Part shown: positions 11,176 through 23,780 of the stretch, in pieces | Layout of the letters: the number at the start of each line of letters is the position of its first letter | Numbering within the stretch: position 1 is the first letter of the stretch | From: Deroplatys truncata | Taxonomy: Eukaryota; Arthropoda; Insecta; Mantodea; Mantidae | Reading direction: 5' to 3' | Length of the DNA stretch: 64,000 nt | NCBI GenBank assembly: GCA_030765065.1 | Contig: CM060990.1 | Span: forward strand, 216,109,290 to 216,173,289 | Notes under the pieces: generated by a model | The model's database searches: none | Seen by the model: only the letters and a program-made list of their open reading frames with translations | What the model was told of the DNA's origin: nothing | Position numbers and translations under genes: made by a program

Positions 11176-11500
11176 TATAGTGAGTGAGTGAGTGGGGTTT
11201 AAGGGCCCGTCGACAACTAGGTCATTAGAGCCCGAGATCAAAACTTAAAACTATAAGAACCTAAACGTTGTATGTTAAAAAGCTAAAAAAGAAGCTAAAA
11301 TAGTAAATAGGCACGGCCTAGAAGTTTAAACACAGGAGATAAAAAAGGATAAAAGCAGATAAGGTAACTTACACCTGCGTATGAAACCCAATAGCTAAAA
11401 CAAACCACAGTGCCTGGTAGCCACGGAGTCGTCGCCTAAAACAGAACGCAGTGTAGAACCTAGGCCAAAGGACTGGCGCTCACGAGCGTATCGCAGAAAA
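11176..11500 (-). other. LINE A 3' UTR and microsatellite tail
   Basis: Plus-strand sequence starts with GAGTGAGTGAGTGGGGTTTAAGGGCCC and contains GGTCATTAGAGCCC, the LINE 3'-end motif seen also at 11,510-11,560 and 59,682-59,730. The rest is AAAC/TAAAA-rich, typical of these tails on the minus strand. It is separated from its RNase H domain by LINE B. Confidence 0.7.
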
Positions 11501-11833
11501 TGATGATGATGAGATGCGGTTTAAGGGCGCTAAACAGCTAAGGCCATCAGCGCCCTTACAAAGTATAAAATGTACTGTCCAAAAATAAAAGTCCGATAAA
11601 ACACCGCATAATTAAAAACGGGACACAAACCCACGAGTCCTAAAGGTAAAAAACAAAGCAACAAATACCAAATACCAACACACTAAAAACATGGTCAATA
11701 AAAGAATAAAACAACGTGTCAAGAACTGTAGAATGTCAGGGACACGAGCGCCAATGTCCACTGGGGAGGAGATGCCCCATTAAAAAACAAGATAAAATTA
11801 CACAGTCAAAAGACGCTCAGCGCATCAAATGCG

Positions 11834-14800
11834 TCAGGTAAATCCAATGTCATTGATAAAACGTAAAAGACACTCTACAGCACGCGCGTCGTCTGCCAAA
11901 ACGTTGGCTAGGCCAACAGGCAGACCAACACGAACGCGCAAAGGAGCTAAAACTTGACACTCTGTTAAAATATGACGCACCGTTAAGGGTGCATCACACT
12001 GCTCACAGAGTGGTGCGGGGTCACCACTGAGCATATATCTATGACTAAAAAGCCAATGTCCGATTCGTAAGCGAGCTAAAATTACCTCTTCCCGGCGACA
12101 CGAACGAGAAGAGGTACTCCAGAGCAACGGAAGAGGTTTAACCTCCCGCAACTTGTTCCCCCTAAGAGCCGCCCACTCATCGCGCCAGCGCGAGAGGATA
12201 CTGTAACGTAAAATAACATAAAAATCTGAGGAAGGAACAACACAGGTAAAACATCTGGGTGATAAAATGGCCGATTTCGCAGCGAGGTCGGCAGACTTGT
12301 TGCCTGAGATGCCCACATGACCTAGAATCCACACGAAGGAGACGCTGATGCCAGAGGCACCAAGCGAGTGGAGCAGGTCATGTATACGCTGTACGAGAGG
12401 GTGGTAACCGTACAGCGCGTCAATACCCTGAAGGGCACTCAGAGAGTCGGTACAAATAACACAGTGCCGTAAGTCGTGCCGCTGGATGTATAAAACAGAT
12501 TGGTATATACTAAAAAGTTCGGCGGTATAAATCGAACATTGTCCAGGTAAACGAAAAGTAAAACTCTGTACACCAAAAATAAAGGCACATCCTACTCCAA
12601 CATCAGTCTTAGACCCATCAGTATATATAAAATGACAGTCCCCGAACTGCGCCTGTAGTTCTAAAAAGGCGGATCTAAGAACAGAAGCAGGGGTCGCATT
12701 TTTCGGCATCGACGTTAACCCAAGGTGGATGTGGGCCTCAGCGCGCGACAACGGAGGAAACGCGTTTCCCCTCGGGTAAGGGCCGGCGCTGGCGTAACGT
12801 CCAAATGCCGAAGTAGCAGTCGAAATCGAACCCCTGGAGGGAGCAATGCAGAGGAGCTAACTAAATATTGCCGATCAAGCGAATCCTCGTAAAATATCGG
12901 GAGAGACGGGTGGTCAGGCAAGCTAGAGTCGACAGGCATAGCTGCACAAAAGCATATCACGCCTGCGGAGGCTCTGCAGCATCAGCATACAGGCTAAGAA
13001 CAGACCTGGTTGGAAAGGCCCCTGTAGCGACTCTTATGCCACGATGGTGAATGGCATTCAATCGACGTAACACAGATGGACGTGCCGACGAATAAACAAT
13101 ACACCCGTAATCAAGCTTGGATCGACACAAGAGCGATAAAGACGAAGGACGGTCCGATCAGCTCCCCAGGATGTGCCACTTAAAACACGTAAAATATTAA
13201 GAGAACGGTCACACTTTCCTTTTAAAAAGGAAACGTGAGAAGTCCAGCTCAGCTTCCGGTCAAAGATCAACCCCAAAAATTTCACCTCGTCTGCAAATGG
13301 AAGGACCTCCGACCCAAGATGGAGAGAGGGCGGAGAGAAAGCCTTCCGGCGCCAGAACTTGATGCAGACGGATTTCTCGGCGGAGAAATTAAAGCCGCTA
13401 GCGTTACTCCAGGCGTAGAGACGGTCGATACAGCTCTCGAGACGGCGTTCGAGAAGACAGGTTCGCCGTGAACTGCAATAAATGGCAAAATCATCAACAA
13501 AAAGGCACGATGAAATGCCAGGTGGATTACAATCAACAATGGGGTTGATAGCAATCGCAAAACGTGTGACACTGAGTACAGAGCCCTGCGGTACTCCGTT
13601 CTGTTGAATAAAACGACTAGATAAAACCGAGCCCACACGTACACGAAAGACGCGGTCCGTCATAAACTCCCGAAGAAATATGGGAAGACGACCGCGGATA
13701 TTCCATGCGTGAAGTGTACGTAAAATGCTGCCCCTCCAACAAGTGCCATAAGCTTTCTCCACATCAAAAAATACAGCCACGGTTTAACACTTTCTCAGAT
13801 ATCCATTCATAATATGTGTCGACAAGGACACCAGATGGTCGACGGTAGAGCGATAGCGACGAAATCCGCACTGAGCGTTCGCTAGAAGTTTCTGAGACTC
13901 AAGCCACCATGTCAACCGCCCGTTGATCATGCGCTCCATCACCTTGCAAATGCAACTGGCGAGGGAGATAGGACGGTAGCTGGAAGGTAGTTGGCGATCC
14001 TTCCCAGGCTTAAGTATAGGGCAATGGTGGCTTCGCGCCAAACGGAAGGAAAAAGGCCGTCTTGCCAAATACGGTTATAGACCTGTAACAGAAAGAGTTT
14101 ACTGTCCGCTGAAAGGTTCTTTAACATCAGGACATGAATGCCGTCCGGCCCAGGAGCGGAGTGCCGAGAGCAATGAAGAGCGTGCTCCAGCTCCCTCATT
14201 GTAAATAGTTCGTTATAGCATTCATTATTAGCAGACAGAAAATTATATGATGCGGAATCCAGCCGGTCTTTAATAGAGCGAAAGCCGGCGGAATAATGGT
14301 CTGAACTGGAAACCACCTCAAAGGCAGCACCCAGAGTGTTAGCGATGGCAGCCGGATCCACTATGGTGGCATTAGAAACCTGAAGGCAGAAACAGTGCAA
14401 TGCGACACTTTACCTGAGAAGCGACGAAGTTTATCCCAAACAACGGATGAAGGCGTAAAGCGATTAAAAGACTCGACAAAACGAGTCCACGACGCCTTCT
14501 TGCTATCCTGAATAATGCGACGAGCCCTGGCGCGCAATTGTTTAAAAGTCACCAAATTATCAAGTGTAGGGTGTCGCCGAAACACCCTAAATGCAGTCCT
14601 ACGGGCTCGAACGGCGTCCCGACAATCCTCGTTCCACCACGGAACAGGCGGACGCCGAGGTTGAGAGGATGAACGGGGAATTGCGCGTTCGGCGGAAGAG
14701 AAAATCGTAGACGTAAGGTGCTGCACTAGTTGGTTAATGTCGGCGAAGGGCTGATCGTAAAAATGCACGAGGCTGGAATACAAGCTCCAGTCGGCTTTTG

Positions 14801-15490
14801 TGAATATCCAGGTAGGTACTCTGGAATGCCCTACGTGGTGTGACAGAAGAGAAACGATGCAGGGGTAATGGTCGCTGGAGTAGGTATCAGCGTTCCACTG
14901 AAGACGACTAGCAAGCTGGAGTGAGCAAATGGCAAGGTCCAGGTGAGAGAATGTACCAGAAGTATCAGAAATAAAAGTAGGTGCAACTGTATTGAGGATG
15001 GAGAGATTGAACTGGTAAAAAATGTCGGAAAGAAGAGTTCCCTTAGCACAAGCCCCTGGCGAACCCCATAGTGGGTGATGGGCATTAAAATCTCCCAACA
15101 GAAGAAATGGTGTTGGGAGAGCGGACAGGAGAGCTCGAATGTCCGCGGGAGCGAGGGGAGACGATGGAGGTGAATACACAGAGCAAACAGAAAACAAAAA
15201 GCCGGGTAAGTGAAGGCGAACGGCAACAGCTAGCAAGGCGTATGTAAGTGTGATAGTTTGAAAATGCACGTCGTTACGCACAAAAATCATGACACCACCA
15301 TGAGCAGGAGTACCCTCCTCCGGTTCAAGATCGTAGCGAACGGAGTATACCCTCGGAGATCAAGAGGATCATGAGGGCGAAGCTTAGTCTCCTGCAAACA
15401 CACTACCATGGGTGAATGGAAACGCAATAAAAGTTGCAATTCCGCCCTGTGCGATCGTACACCACGTAAATTCCAGGTCACGATAGCCAT
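11834..15490 (-). pseudogene. LINE B ORF2: endonuclease, reverse transcriptase, RNase H
   Basis: Starts at MAIVTWNLRGVRSHRAELQL (15,490). The APE-type endonuclease shows QETKL, LLLGDFNAHHPLWGS (near 15,090) and the FSHLDLAICS and SSDHYP motifs. Reverse transcriptase follows with FFDVEKAYG (motif A, near 13,770), NGVPQGSVLSVT (motif B, near 13,600) and CLFVDDFAIYCSS (catalytic DD, near 13,490). RNase H covers 12,751-11,850: FIYTDGSKTDVG, ELFSIYQSV, ICTDSLSALQG and HVGISGNKSADLAAKSA, so the Asp-Glu-Asp-Asp set is visible. The frame shifts near 15,290, 14,400-14,360, 14,050, 13,780 and 13,060-12,750, so the copy is dead but little eroded. The protein nicks chromosomal DNA and copies the LINE RNA at the nick. 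Confidence 0.88.
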
Positions 15491-15534
15491 AAAGAAAGGG
15501 ACAAACTTCTTACTTAGAAGGGCGGCTCAAAATT

Positions 15535-16797
15535 ATCTTGTGTTTAACCTTTGGACTCGGGCTTTTGGTATGGAGTTGGTCAGACTCCATAGCCTCCTCG
15601 AAGGGAGGGCCCACGCGCTCAGAGCCAGAAACCGATTCAAGCGCCGAGAATCGGTTCTGGGTGGCGATGGGTGAGGGGTGCCGCCGAGTGCGGCTTGTCC
15701 CAGGAACATCCTGGGACTACGACCTCCGAGGAGGAGAAGCGGAACTTTTCTTACCTCTCGCACGCGGAGGGTCCTTCAGAAAATCTTCCCTACGAAGTTT
15801 CTGCTTTGGTTTCTTTTCAGCGCCTCACGACTTCATTGACTTGGGACCAGCTTTATATGGCTTGCTAACTACCAGAAATGGACGGCCGGATGGTAGTGGC
15901 GGTTAATGCAGTCATGGTCCAAGTCTGAGTTTCGGCATCTACTCGTGGTACTGGCGAGGCAACAACAGAACAAACTGTACCAGATCGCAGGAGAGAAGGT
16001 TGGCGCGCATGGTAACGGCTCCGGGCCTCGGCGAAGGAGAGTTTCTCCTTTACCCGGATCTCCTGGATCGCCTTCTCGTCCAACTACCGCGGACAGTCGG
16101 CAAATGACGCAGAATGAGACCCTTTGCAGTTTACGCAGACGGGGACTGTGGAACAGGTACCTTCGTGTGACGGCTGGCTACAGGTTGCACAGATGTTAAC
16201 GGCACTCTTACATGAGACTTGCGTATGCCCAAAACGTTGGCATTTAAAACAACGCAGAGGTCTAGGAATATAAGGCCTCACAGAAATCCGTTCGTACCCT
16301 GCGGAAATGCTCGTGGGCAGATCGACGCCATCAAATGTTAAAAACAGGGTACGAGTGGGTACCAATACGCCGTCGCGTTTGGCCTGCACTCGATGGACCG
16401 CTGTCACCTTCTGGTCTGCAAGATATTCTACCAGGTCTTCGTCCGATATACGATCGAGGCTATGGGTGGTAATGACGCTTCGACAGGAATTCAATGTGCG
16501 GTGCTTCTCCACACGGTTGGGATAGCCGTGGAGATGCGTGGCGCGCAACAAGGTCTTACTTTTCTGATCGGATTTCGTTTGCGCTAATAAGGAACCATTC
16601 CGTAGACGAGTGCAGGACTGAAGCGCACCAGCAATAGCATCAATGCCCTTTTGAATGATGAAAGGGTTCACCTTCTCAAAACTTTGTCCTTTTTCGGTTC
16701 GTGAAATGACCAAGTAACAACCAGTTGTCGGTGGTGTCACTTCTGTTACATAAACTTTTCGGCGCTTGTTGGTATTAATGGAGGAAGGGTGCTCCAT
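15535..16797 (-). pseudogene. LINE B ORF1: nucleic-acid-binding protein with CCHC zinc knuckles
   Basis: Start chosen at MEHPSSINTNKRRKVYVTEV (16,797). The first 150 residues lack a clear motif. Near residues 200-245 three zinc knuckles follow: CFKCQRFGHTQVSC, CATCSQPSHEGTC and CVNCKGSHSASFADC. A stop at 16,084-16,086 interrupts the frame, which then continues (AIQEIRVKEKLSFAEARSRY) toward a basic C-terminal tail around 15,540-15,800. Such ORF1 proteins coat the LINE RNA. The gene sits directly upstream of ORF2 with a gap of only tens of bases. Confidence 0.8.
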
Positions 16798-17555
16798 AGC
16801 GAAATAAATCCTCCACCATTGCAACCGTCTCCGACCTTGGGCTCTGACTTCCCGGGCGTTACCCCGGCTTGGGTGAGTGGCCTATCTATACCAGACTCAC
16901 CCCAGGGTCACACCTCCCAGAACATAGACAGAGGGACCCAATGGCAGTCGGAAGTCAGCAGCTCATGCAATGGCCCCCCGCGGGACTGCAGTTGAACAGT
17001 GGATACGAACACACACCCTACATGACGACCCCGGGTGGTGGGGATGACGCCATTACCCACTCACCCAGCTGCGCACCCAGTGCGCGGGTATCCGTCAGGC
17101 TGTGTCCAAGGAGAATTAAAATAAAAGATAAAAGAAATAAAACTGTGTGGGTGTTTCGGATGCAAGGTAGGCCGGCCAGGAAGAAAAAGAGATGCGTAAA
17201 TGAATGGACGTGGTGCGAAATGCGCAGAAGTAAAAGAGAAGAAAGAAACGATGGTGAGGTGCGGTATGAATGGAATGCAAAGAACGCACGAGAGCCTACC
17301 TCGTGTCCACCGGTCACGAGAAGAACCCACCTCGACCGGATGGGGGTGAGGGGATGAATGTGGCGATGATTGGCTCGGGAACCTCCGGGTGCGCCAAAAA
17401 CCCGTACTCACATAAGGTGAGCTCCTGAGGGGGTATCGCGGACAAGAAAAATATGCGAGACGGAGAGGCGCACGTCGCGTGTAGGGCAAACAGGCGCCGG
17501 GTCACCGCGCAAAAGATGTCCATGAGTGGCGCGGGTATGACCCAGGCGTAGACAG
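16798..17555 (-). other. LINE B 5' UTR, GC-rich
   Basis: GC-rich, pyrimidine-rich when read on the minus strand, with no open frame that resembles a protein. It lies between ORF1 of LINE B and the resumption of LINE A RNase H at about 17,556, so it probably includes the internal promoter of the element. Confidence 0.55.
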
Positions 17556-19673
17556 GTGAGAATTACTTCCGATCGCCGTGATTCCCTGCAAGAAGTGGGT
17601 CACGGTTGGACAGTGTCCCTAATAGTCCACAGTTGTGTGCAGGCCAACGCCTCCCATGGCTCTTGCCAGGCCAAAAACATATTGCGTCGGAAGTACCGCT
17701 GGGCATCTCTATAAGGCACAATCGCTGTGGTAAACTCCGACAAACGGCAGGCGGACATAGCAGCCGCATCTGCCTCCTCATTGCCGGCAATGCCCACATG
17801 GCCGGGGGTCCATGTAGAAACTCACTGGTATCCGCGACAAAGCAACTGGAAGTCTCTGAATTTTCACGACGAGGGTGGAGGAGCCGAGAAACTGGTGCAA
17901 GGCTTCAAGAGCGCTCAAAGAGTCGGAGCATCTATGAAAACACCCTGGAACTAAAGTGGAGATAAAAAGTAGGAAATAAAAATGGCAGAGAGCTCGGCGG
18001 TAAAAACGGAACCTACGTCCAAGAGGCGATACCGGTGAGTCGCACCGTTAAGGACGGAACCGCAACCTGTAGCAGTAACCACCTGGGAACCATCAGTAAA
18101 TACCGGGTGTTGTTCCGGTAGCTTCCCAGAAGCTCGGCGAAAAGTTGACGAAACACCGACAGTGGGGTAGAGGAGCGCGCATTGTCCGAAAGCGCTAGGT
18201 CAAACCGGGCATGCTGGAGTTGTCACGGAGGACAAAGGCTGAAAGAGAACCGCTCCACAGGAGGCAGTCGGAGGTCACGAGCAACGAGAGGGTCGCGAAA
18301 CCGGATACCGCTGGGGTAGGAAGAAGTAATACTCCGCAGATAACGAAGAGCGAGATCTGAGTGCAAAACAGAGTTAAAACAAAGGTGACCTGGATGAGCC
18401 GCCAACCTTACAACATAAGAATAGAGTAAAAACGAGCATCGAATAGACAATGGGGTCCCCAATCGGCGTATAGACATTCGACATGAATAGTGCGGAAAGC
18501 CCCAGTAGCAAGACGGATACCAGCATGATGAACAGTGTCTAAGAGGAATTTAGATGCGTACGCAGCGCCGTAGATAAAACTGTCATAATCCAGTTTGGAC
18601 CGAACCAAGGAACGGTACAATCGCATCACGGTGCGATCGCCGACCCAAGATGCTCCAGATAAATCCCTTAGTACCCGAAGAGAGCGACTGCACGAAGCCG
18701 GCGAATATGGCACTCCCAGATAAGTTTGCTGTCGAGGTGCGGAACAAACGGCAGGGGTGTGCCGTGTAAATGAAGATCAGGAGAAGGGTGTACACCACAA
18801 AGGCGAAGAAAGTGAAGACACTGATTTTACGTAAGTGAAAAGCGAAAGTCGTTGCGAAGCGCCCAGGTTGCACGCGATGTTATGGCCAGCTGCAGTTGAC
18901 GCTCAATGCGATCGAGACTATAAAAACGATAGTATATAGCAAAGTCGTCAATATAGAGAGACATCAGAAGGTCACTACGAAGAACACTAGGGATGCTCTT
19001 AATGGCCACGGCAAAGAGAGGGACGCTAAGAATCGACCGCTGGGGTACACCATTCTCCCCGATCCGCTCTTGGGACAGCGCGTTTCCAATGCGGACACGA
19101 AAGCCGCGGAGGTGTAAAAGTTAGAGAAAGGCAGCTAGATGACCGCGCAAACCGTAACCATGCAGCGTACGGAGAATACCATAGCGCCAAGCAATGTCAT
19201 ACGTCTTCTGTAGATCAAAGACGACACCCAAGACATGTTGCTTCAGGAGAAATGCATCTTGGACATAAGCCTCCAGGCGTGTCAATTTGTCGACACTAGA
19301 GCAATGGCGACGAAATCCGCAATGAACATTGCAGAGGAGATTATTCGGCTAGAGCCACCACACCAACTTGAACGTTAATCATGCGTTCAAAGGTCTTATA
19401 CAGATCACTCGTCACACAAATAGGCCGGTAGCTAGAAGGAAGCGACAGTCTTTACCGGGTTGAGGGACAGGAATGACAATACCCGCCCGCCACGAAGATG
19501 GAAACTCCTGCTGACGTCAGATGCGGTTGTATATCTCGAGTAAACAGGAAATCGCCTCAGGCCGAAGATGAACCAGCATTTGCCGGTGGATGTGATCAGA
19601 ACCAGGGGAAAAATTCTTGGCGACAGAGAGAATGCGCCAGCTCGGCAACAGTAAAAGGTGCGTTGTACGATTA

Positions 19674-21127
19674 TACTTGAATTAACGTAACTTCTCAATT
19701 CTGACAGCTAGCTCAGTGTGGTTTCCGCACGTGTATGTGGGTCTGTTGTCATGACAACCAGGGGTTGACCTTGAAGTAGCCAATCGCGTTTAAGCCCCCT
19801 CCACACCCTTCACCAGAGCTTGGAGATAGTGTTTCCACAAGACAAACGTTGTTTTGTTTGATTTATCAGATACTTGCGTTATTTGTGTAGTGCGATATTT
19901 TAAAGTTTAAGCATACAACTATTTAAATCAGTGAAGTGTGCAATTGCATATTAACGTTATATTTCAAGTCCTAAACGTGTAGCTGTACTATAGCGAATGA
20001 CCATTATTGCGGTGATTATATTTTAAAATATATAACCTGTGCTGAAATTTCTGTGTGATTAATAATGTCTGATCCCGGGCAAAAGCGTAGGGGAAGAACC
20101 ACGAACTCGTTTCCCAAAGAAAAAAATGCGCTAAGCTTAGACAAGGTACTGCAATTCGCGACCAAGCTCGTGAGATAGTATGTGCTTTAAGGGCATATTT
20201 AGAACTGGGAAGAGAGAACGGTGGACCAATGATTGATGTAAATGAAGTCATAGATAGGACAGCTGTTATCAATATAGGGAAAGAACAAGAAACAAAAAAG
20301 GAATATGCTGAGAAATCAGTCTGGATCTTCAAAATTAATATTAGAAGTCCCAGGAAAAACCCGACATCGTCAAAAATTATTACAGATCTAGGTGATTTTC
20401 AAGTAGATGTTATTCGTCGCCATATGTATAGTTATTATGAAAAAAATATTATTATGAAAGAACACAATTACTTCACACTTTTAAATGCAAAGTTTGTGCT
20501 ATCTAATTGAGAGTTAAAATAAACATAAGAGTAAAAACAAGAACTTCAGAGTAAATATGGTACTAACTTGAATAATCTGCTATCTGGAAGTTTCGCAATA
20601 GTATTAAAACATTTGTCGAGTAGTGCATTTTGGAATTTTAGAAATATAATGAAAGTGAAAGGGAAAGATCAGCTTTAAAGCTTTGTTCTATATAGTAGTA
20701 TAATATTGCATATGGACATTCAAAGCATCACGCAAAGGAATTTAAAAGATACAAAATGGAAGACAAGCACTAGAATAAAACAATACAGGGTGAAAAGGTA
20801 TTAACACTATTAATATTTGATATGCGCTTATTATCACATAGCACGAAAATGAACCTGAACATAATGGAATAGTTGACAGACGTGTTGTACATTGTACCCT
20901 TAGAAGTATATAGAGATGTTTAGTGTAGTATATTATTTCAAAATTACTCATTTCGTTAGGCACAACGAAGAACTTTTATCTTTCTTAGCTCCTCTCCTCT
21001 TTCACTCGACACGACTGGCGGGCGGACAAACCAGCCGACAACACCGCATGTTTTACGCGTGGTGTAGCTGAAACGCACATGGCATGAGAGCAACTGTCAG
21101 AATTGAGAAGTTACGTTAATTCAAGTA
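19674..21127 (+). mobile_element. Tc1/mariner-superfamily element with perfect 34-bp inverted ends, inside LINE A
   Basis: The left end TACTTGAATTAACGTAACTT (19,674) and the next 14 bases are exactly repeated inverted at 21,094-21,127. TA flanks both ends (19,672-19,673 and 21,128-21,129). The 1,454-bp interior carries only the N-terminal part of a transposase-like gene on plus (from about 20,065), so it is an internally deleted, non-autonomous copy. The perfect ends make it one of the youngest insertions in this region. Confidence 0.88.
20065..20510 (+). pseudogene. N-terminal remnant of a Tc1/mariner-type transposase
   Basis: A start ATG at about 20,065 (MSDPGQKRRGR) is followed by a shift. 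The frame at 20,229-20,510 reads MIDVNEVIDRTAVINIGKEQ, a helix-turn-helix-like segment, then LGDFQVDVIRRHMYSYYEKN. The F-x-x-D-x-I-R-R-x-(V/M)-x-x-(F/Y)-Y pattern is what I recall from the DNA-binding half of a Tc1/IS630-related arthropod transposase family. No catalytic DDE part remains before the right end of the element. Confidence 0.6.
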
Positions 21128-22369
21128 TAACTACATTAATGTGAAACTCAAGGACCAACGGCTCCGCAGAGGTTTCATGGGCAAAAAGGAACTATCATAA
21201 CCAGCCGTTTGGCTAAAAGCAGCGAAGTAGCTGGCAAGGGCTTCGGCTATACCCGGTTCGCTGGTATAAGTGGTGCCGTTTACGGCAAGACCGGGAATGA
21301 TCGCCTGGCGACACCTGCCTTACATACGCCGAACTGCAGTCCACACCTGTTGCGCAGAACTACGACGGGTAAGGGAAGAGGCATAGGATTCCCAAGACTT
21401 GCGTTTGGCATTGCGAAGCACAAAACGTGCCCTAGCCCGAGAACGTTTAAAAGCAACGAAGTTCTCAGTACGGTGTAACTCAAAGACATGCAGGATATGC
21501 CTCCGCGCTTTAAGGGCCAAACGGCATTCCGTGGTCTACTAAGGGACAGCAACGTGACGTGGGGCGCAAGAACCTCCAGGAATGCTGGAATCCGCTGCAA
21601 GTAAGAGAAAACAAGTAAAATACTCCACATTTCATCTATGGTGGCAAAACCATTATCGGTGAGATGAATGTGGGAACGAAACCTCTCCCAGTCAGCCTTA
21701 TAAATAATCCAGGGGGATGCCGTGGGGATAGAGGATGGTGGCCGGATAAGCGAATGGCAATGGGGTAATGATCAGTGCCAAAAATTATGAAAGCAACGAC
21801 CAATCAAGGAGGGGAAGTAATGACGGGCTGCAGAAAGCAAGATCCAAGGTTGAGTAGGTGCTATAGGCAGAGGATAAGAAGATAGGGACACCAGTATTTA
21901 ACAAAAGTAAGTCGGATATATCACAAACGTCTGCTATAAGGCATCCACGAGCATCGTCAGTGTCGAAACCCCAGAGAAAATGTTTGGCATTCAAATTATC
22001 AATAAAACGTAGTGGTAGGGGGGATCTGTGCCAAAAGCGCCCTACGTTCGTGCACTTGAACGACATTAAGCAGTGGCAGATAGACATTGCAAACAGAGAA
22101 AAATACGCACAGCCACGACCGACAATGGTGTGCGCAGTGGTATGCTGGTGGCACAAATATGCGCCACCAGAATCGCAACCCCACCTCTGAAACGCTGTCC
22201 AACAAGTCATGCCTAAAGCAGAAAAGCTCCGAAGATGCAAAGAGCGAGTAGGCTGCAAATGAGTTTCCTGGGCAGACGATTGAGGGAGAACGTTAGGAAA
22301 CAAAACACTGTATGTTCGGAAGGCGTGACCGGAACCCATTAACGTTCCACTGAAGTATTTCCATTGGAA

Positions 22370-23780
22370 GAAAAGACTGAGGAGTTCGCTTGAGTTTCTT
22401 CCTCCCCTTGATGGATTTCGGACCGTCGACAGTAAACTCTCCATCCTCTGGCGAACCCTCCGATGCCCGGGAACCGGAAGAGCCACTGCGGCTCGTGGAG
22501 CGGGACCGGGACTTCACAGAGGAAGTGCGACTACTTAGTCTATATTGAGGCCGAAAACGAACACCCAGACGACGCTGGTGGGCGAGCACTGGTGGACGGC
22601 TTGGAGGCTGGTGGCGACACGGCTGAAGACGAAGTCTGTGGCGCAGGGTCAACTCGAGACGATGGAGAGGTACTCGCTGGCACCTCTGTTTGTGCCGAAG
22701 AATCGAGAAGGGCGCGAGTGGTAAGCCAACAGTGGCAACGGAGAGCGGCGGACGGCGGGTGAATAAACAATGGTGGCTGCAGGTTGAAGTTGCGCAAAGC
22801 GCCGCCGTGCTTCAGAAAAGGTGAGGAGTTCCTTAACGAGAAGCTCCTGTATACACTTCTCGTCTAGAAACCTCGAACACCGAGCTAGATGAATGGCATT
22901 CTCCACAGTTAACACAACTAGGGTCTCGAACCCAGGCGGCGCCGTCCATGGGCAGGTAGGCCACATCGCTCACAAATAGCAGGATGGGTACACGAGCGAA
23001 TAGTATACCGGAACCTCTGGCACCGAAAAGAGCGCATGGGGTTTGGACTACATGGGCGTGCGGCGGCACGTTCGGAACTACAACAATTTAACTCCGGTAA
23101 CACAGTTCCTTTGAAGGTGAGAAACACCATGGGCGTACCGCGGCACGTTCGTAACTACAACAAATAAATTCCGGTAACACAGTACCTTTGAAGGTGAGAA
23201 ACGACGTGCGCAAGGGGTATTCTTGACTGTCCTGCTTGCGAGATAACCGGTACGCCTGACATACACATTGATTGGAGAGGCAAGAGACTATTTCCTCGTT
23301 GGAGAGACCGTACAGGCTGGAGGTGGTAACAACACCCCTACAAGAGTTAAAGGATTTGTGCGACTACACGCATGAGATAGGAGCCCAACAAACTCGCTTT
23401 CAACATTTTCTGGGACAGATGTTCGTTTCGATGAACAACGTACCGTCTCTAAGTTGCGTCGCGTTCTTTACCTGGTCACAGATTCGAACCACCTCACGTT
23501 TGATGTAAAAAGAGCTAAGGTCCTTAAACGCTTTACCATCACTAGCCAGGGTCACAACCAAAAAAGTCAATGGAAGGGGTTTTGAGGGGATATATGATGA
23601 ATGGACCCCCATCCGCAACCGTCGGCGTCAGCCTGCCATCCGGGGGCTAAATAAAAAAAACACAGCATATCTTCACGGTCTGTCGTCGTGGGAACCCTCT
23701 CAAGACCAATCTCAAGGCGTGCTTCAGAAGGGCTACCCCCCAATCTCCACTGCTGGTCCATATGTGTAAGCCACTCACCA
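22370..23780 (-). pseudogene. LINE A ORF1 with CCHC zinc knuckles and a tandem duplication
   Basis: Minus-strand frames from MDQQWRLGGSPSEARLEIGL (about 23,762) downward correspond to a LINE ORF1. Zinc-knuckle pieces are visible near 23,050-22,900: FRCQRFRYTIRSC, ICERCGLPAHG, and PSCVNCGECHSSSS. A serine/arginine-rich C-terminal tail lies near 22,450-22,600. A stretch of about 75 bp is tandemly duplicated at 23,055-23,205, which disrupts the frame upstream of the knuckles. There are several frameshifts. Confidence 0.7.
23055..23205. repeat. Tandem duplication of about 75 bp inside LINE A ORF1
   Basis: The string GGCACGTTCGGAACTACAAC (about 23,065) recurs as GGCACGTTCGTAACTACAAC about 75 bp later. 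Both copies continue through CCGGTAACACAGT to CCTTTGAAGGTGAGAAAC. The copies differ at a few positions. Confidence 0.8.

Larger units (their letters stand above)
11501..17555 (-). mobile_element. LINE B, I-type non-LTR retrotransposon inserted in LINE A
   Basis: About 6 kb on the minus strand with a (GAT)n tail (11,501-11,513), 3' UTR, ORF2 (15,490-11,834), ORF1 (16,797-about 15,535) and a GC-rich 5' UTR (17,555-16,798). ORF2 has endonuclease, reverse transcriptase and RNase H; ORF1 has CCHC knuckles. RNase H plus a zinc-knuckle ORF1 and a short simple-repeat tail suggest the I group of LINEs. The precise left and right edges and the target duplication could not be fixed because LINE A is itself diverged. 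Sequence is close to LINE C at the right edge of the window. Confidence 0.8.
17556..22364 (-). pseudogene. LINE A ORF2, split by a DNA transposon and cut off by LINE B
   Basis: Starts at MEILQWNVNGFRSRLPNIQC (about 22,364). Endonuclease remains include DNLNAKHFLWGF and a TYSTLDLAFCS stretch (21,800-22,000); the expected GDFN motif has become DNLN. The reverse transcriptase (19,600-18,223) keeps LYIDDFAIYYRF (catalytic DD, near 18,960) and VLRDLSGASWVGDRTVMRLY. RNase H (18,210-17,556) keeps MGIAGNEEADAAAMSA. Many shifts and stops are present. The segment 19,674-21,127 is a foreign insertion between endonuclease and reverse transcriptase. The end of RNase H and the 3' UTR continue at 11,500. 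Confidence 0.78.

Noticed and set aside
11501..17560. Target-site duplication for LINE B
   Set aside because: GCGTA and AGAAAT-like strings occur near both borders, but no convincing exact duplication could be set because the LINE A sequence across the seam is uncertain.
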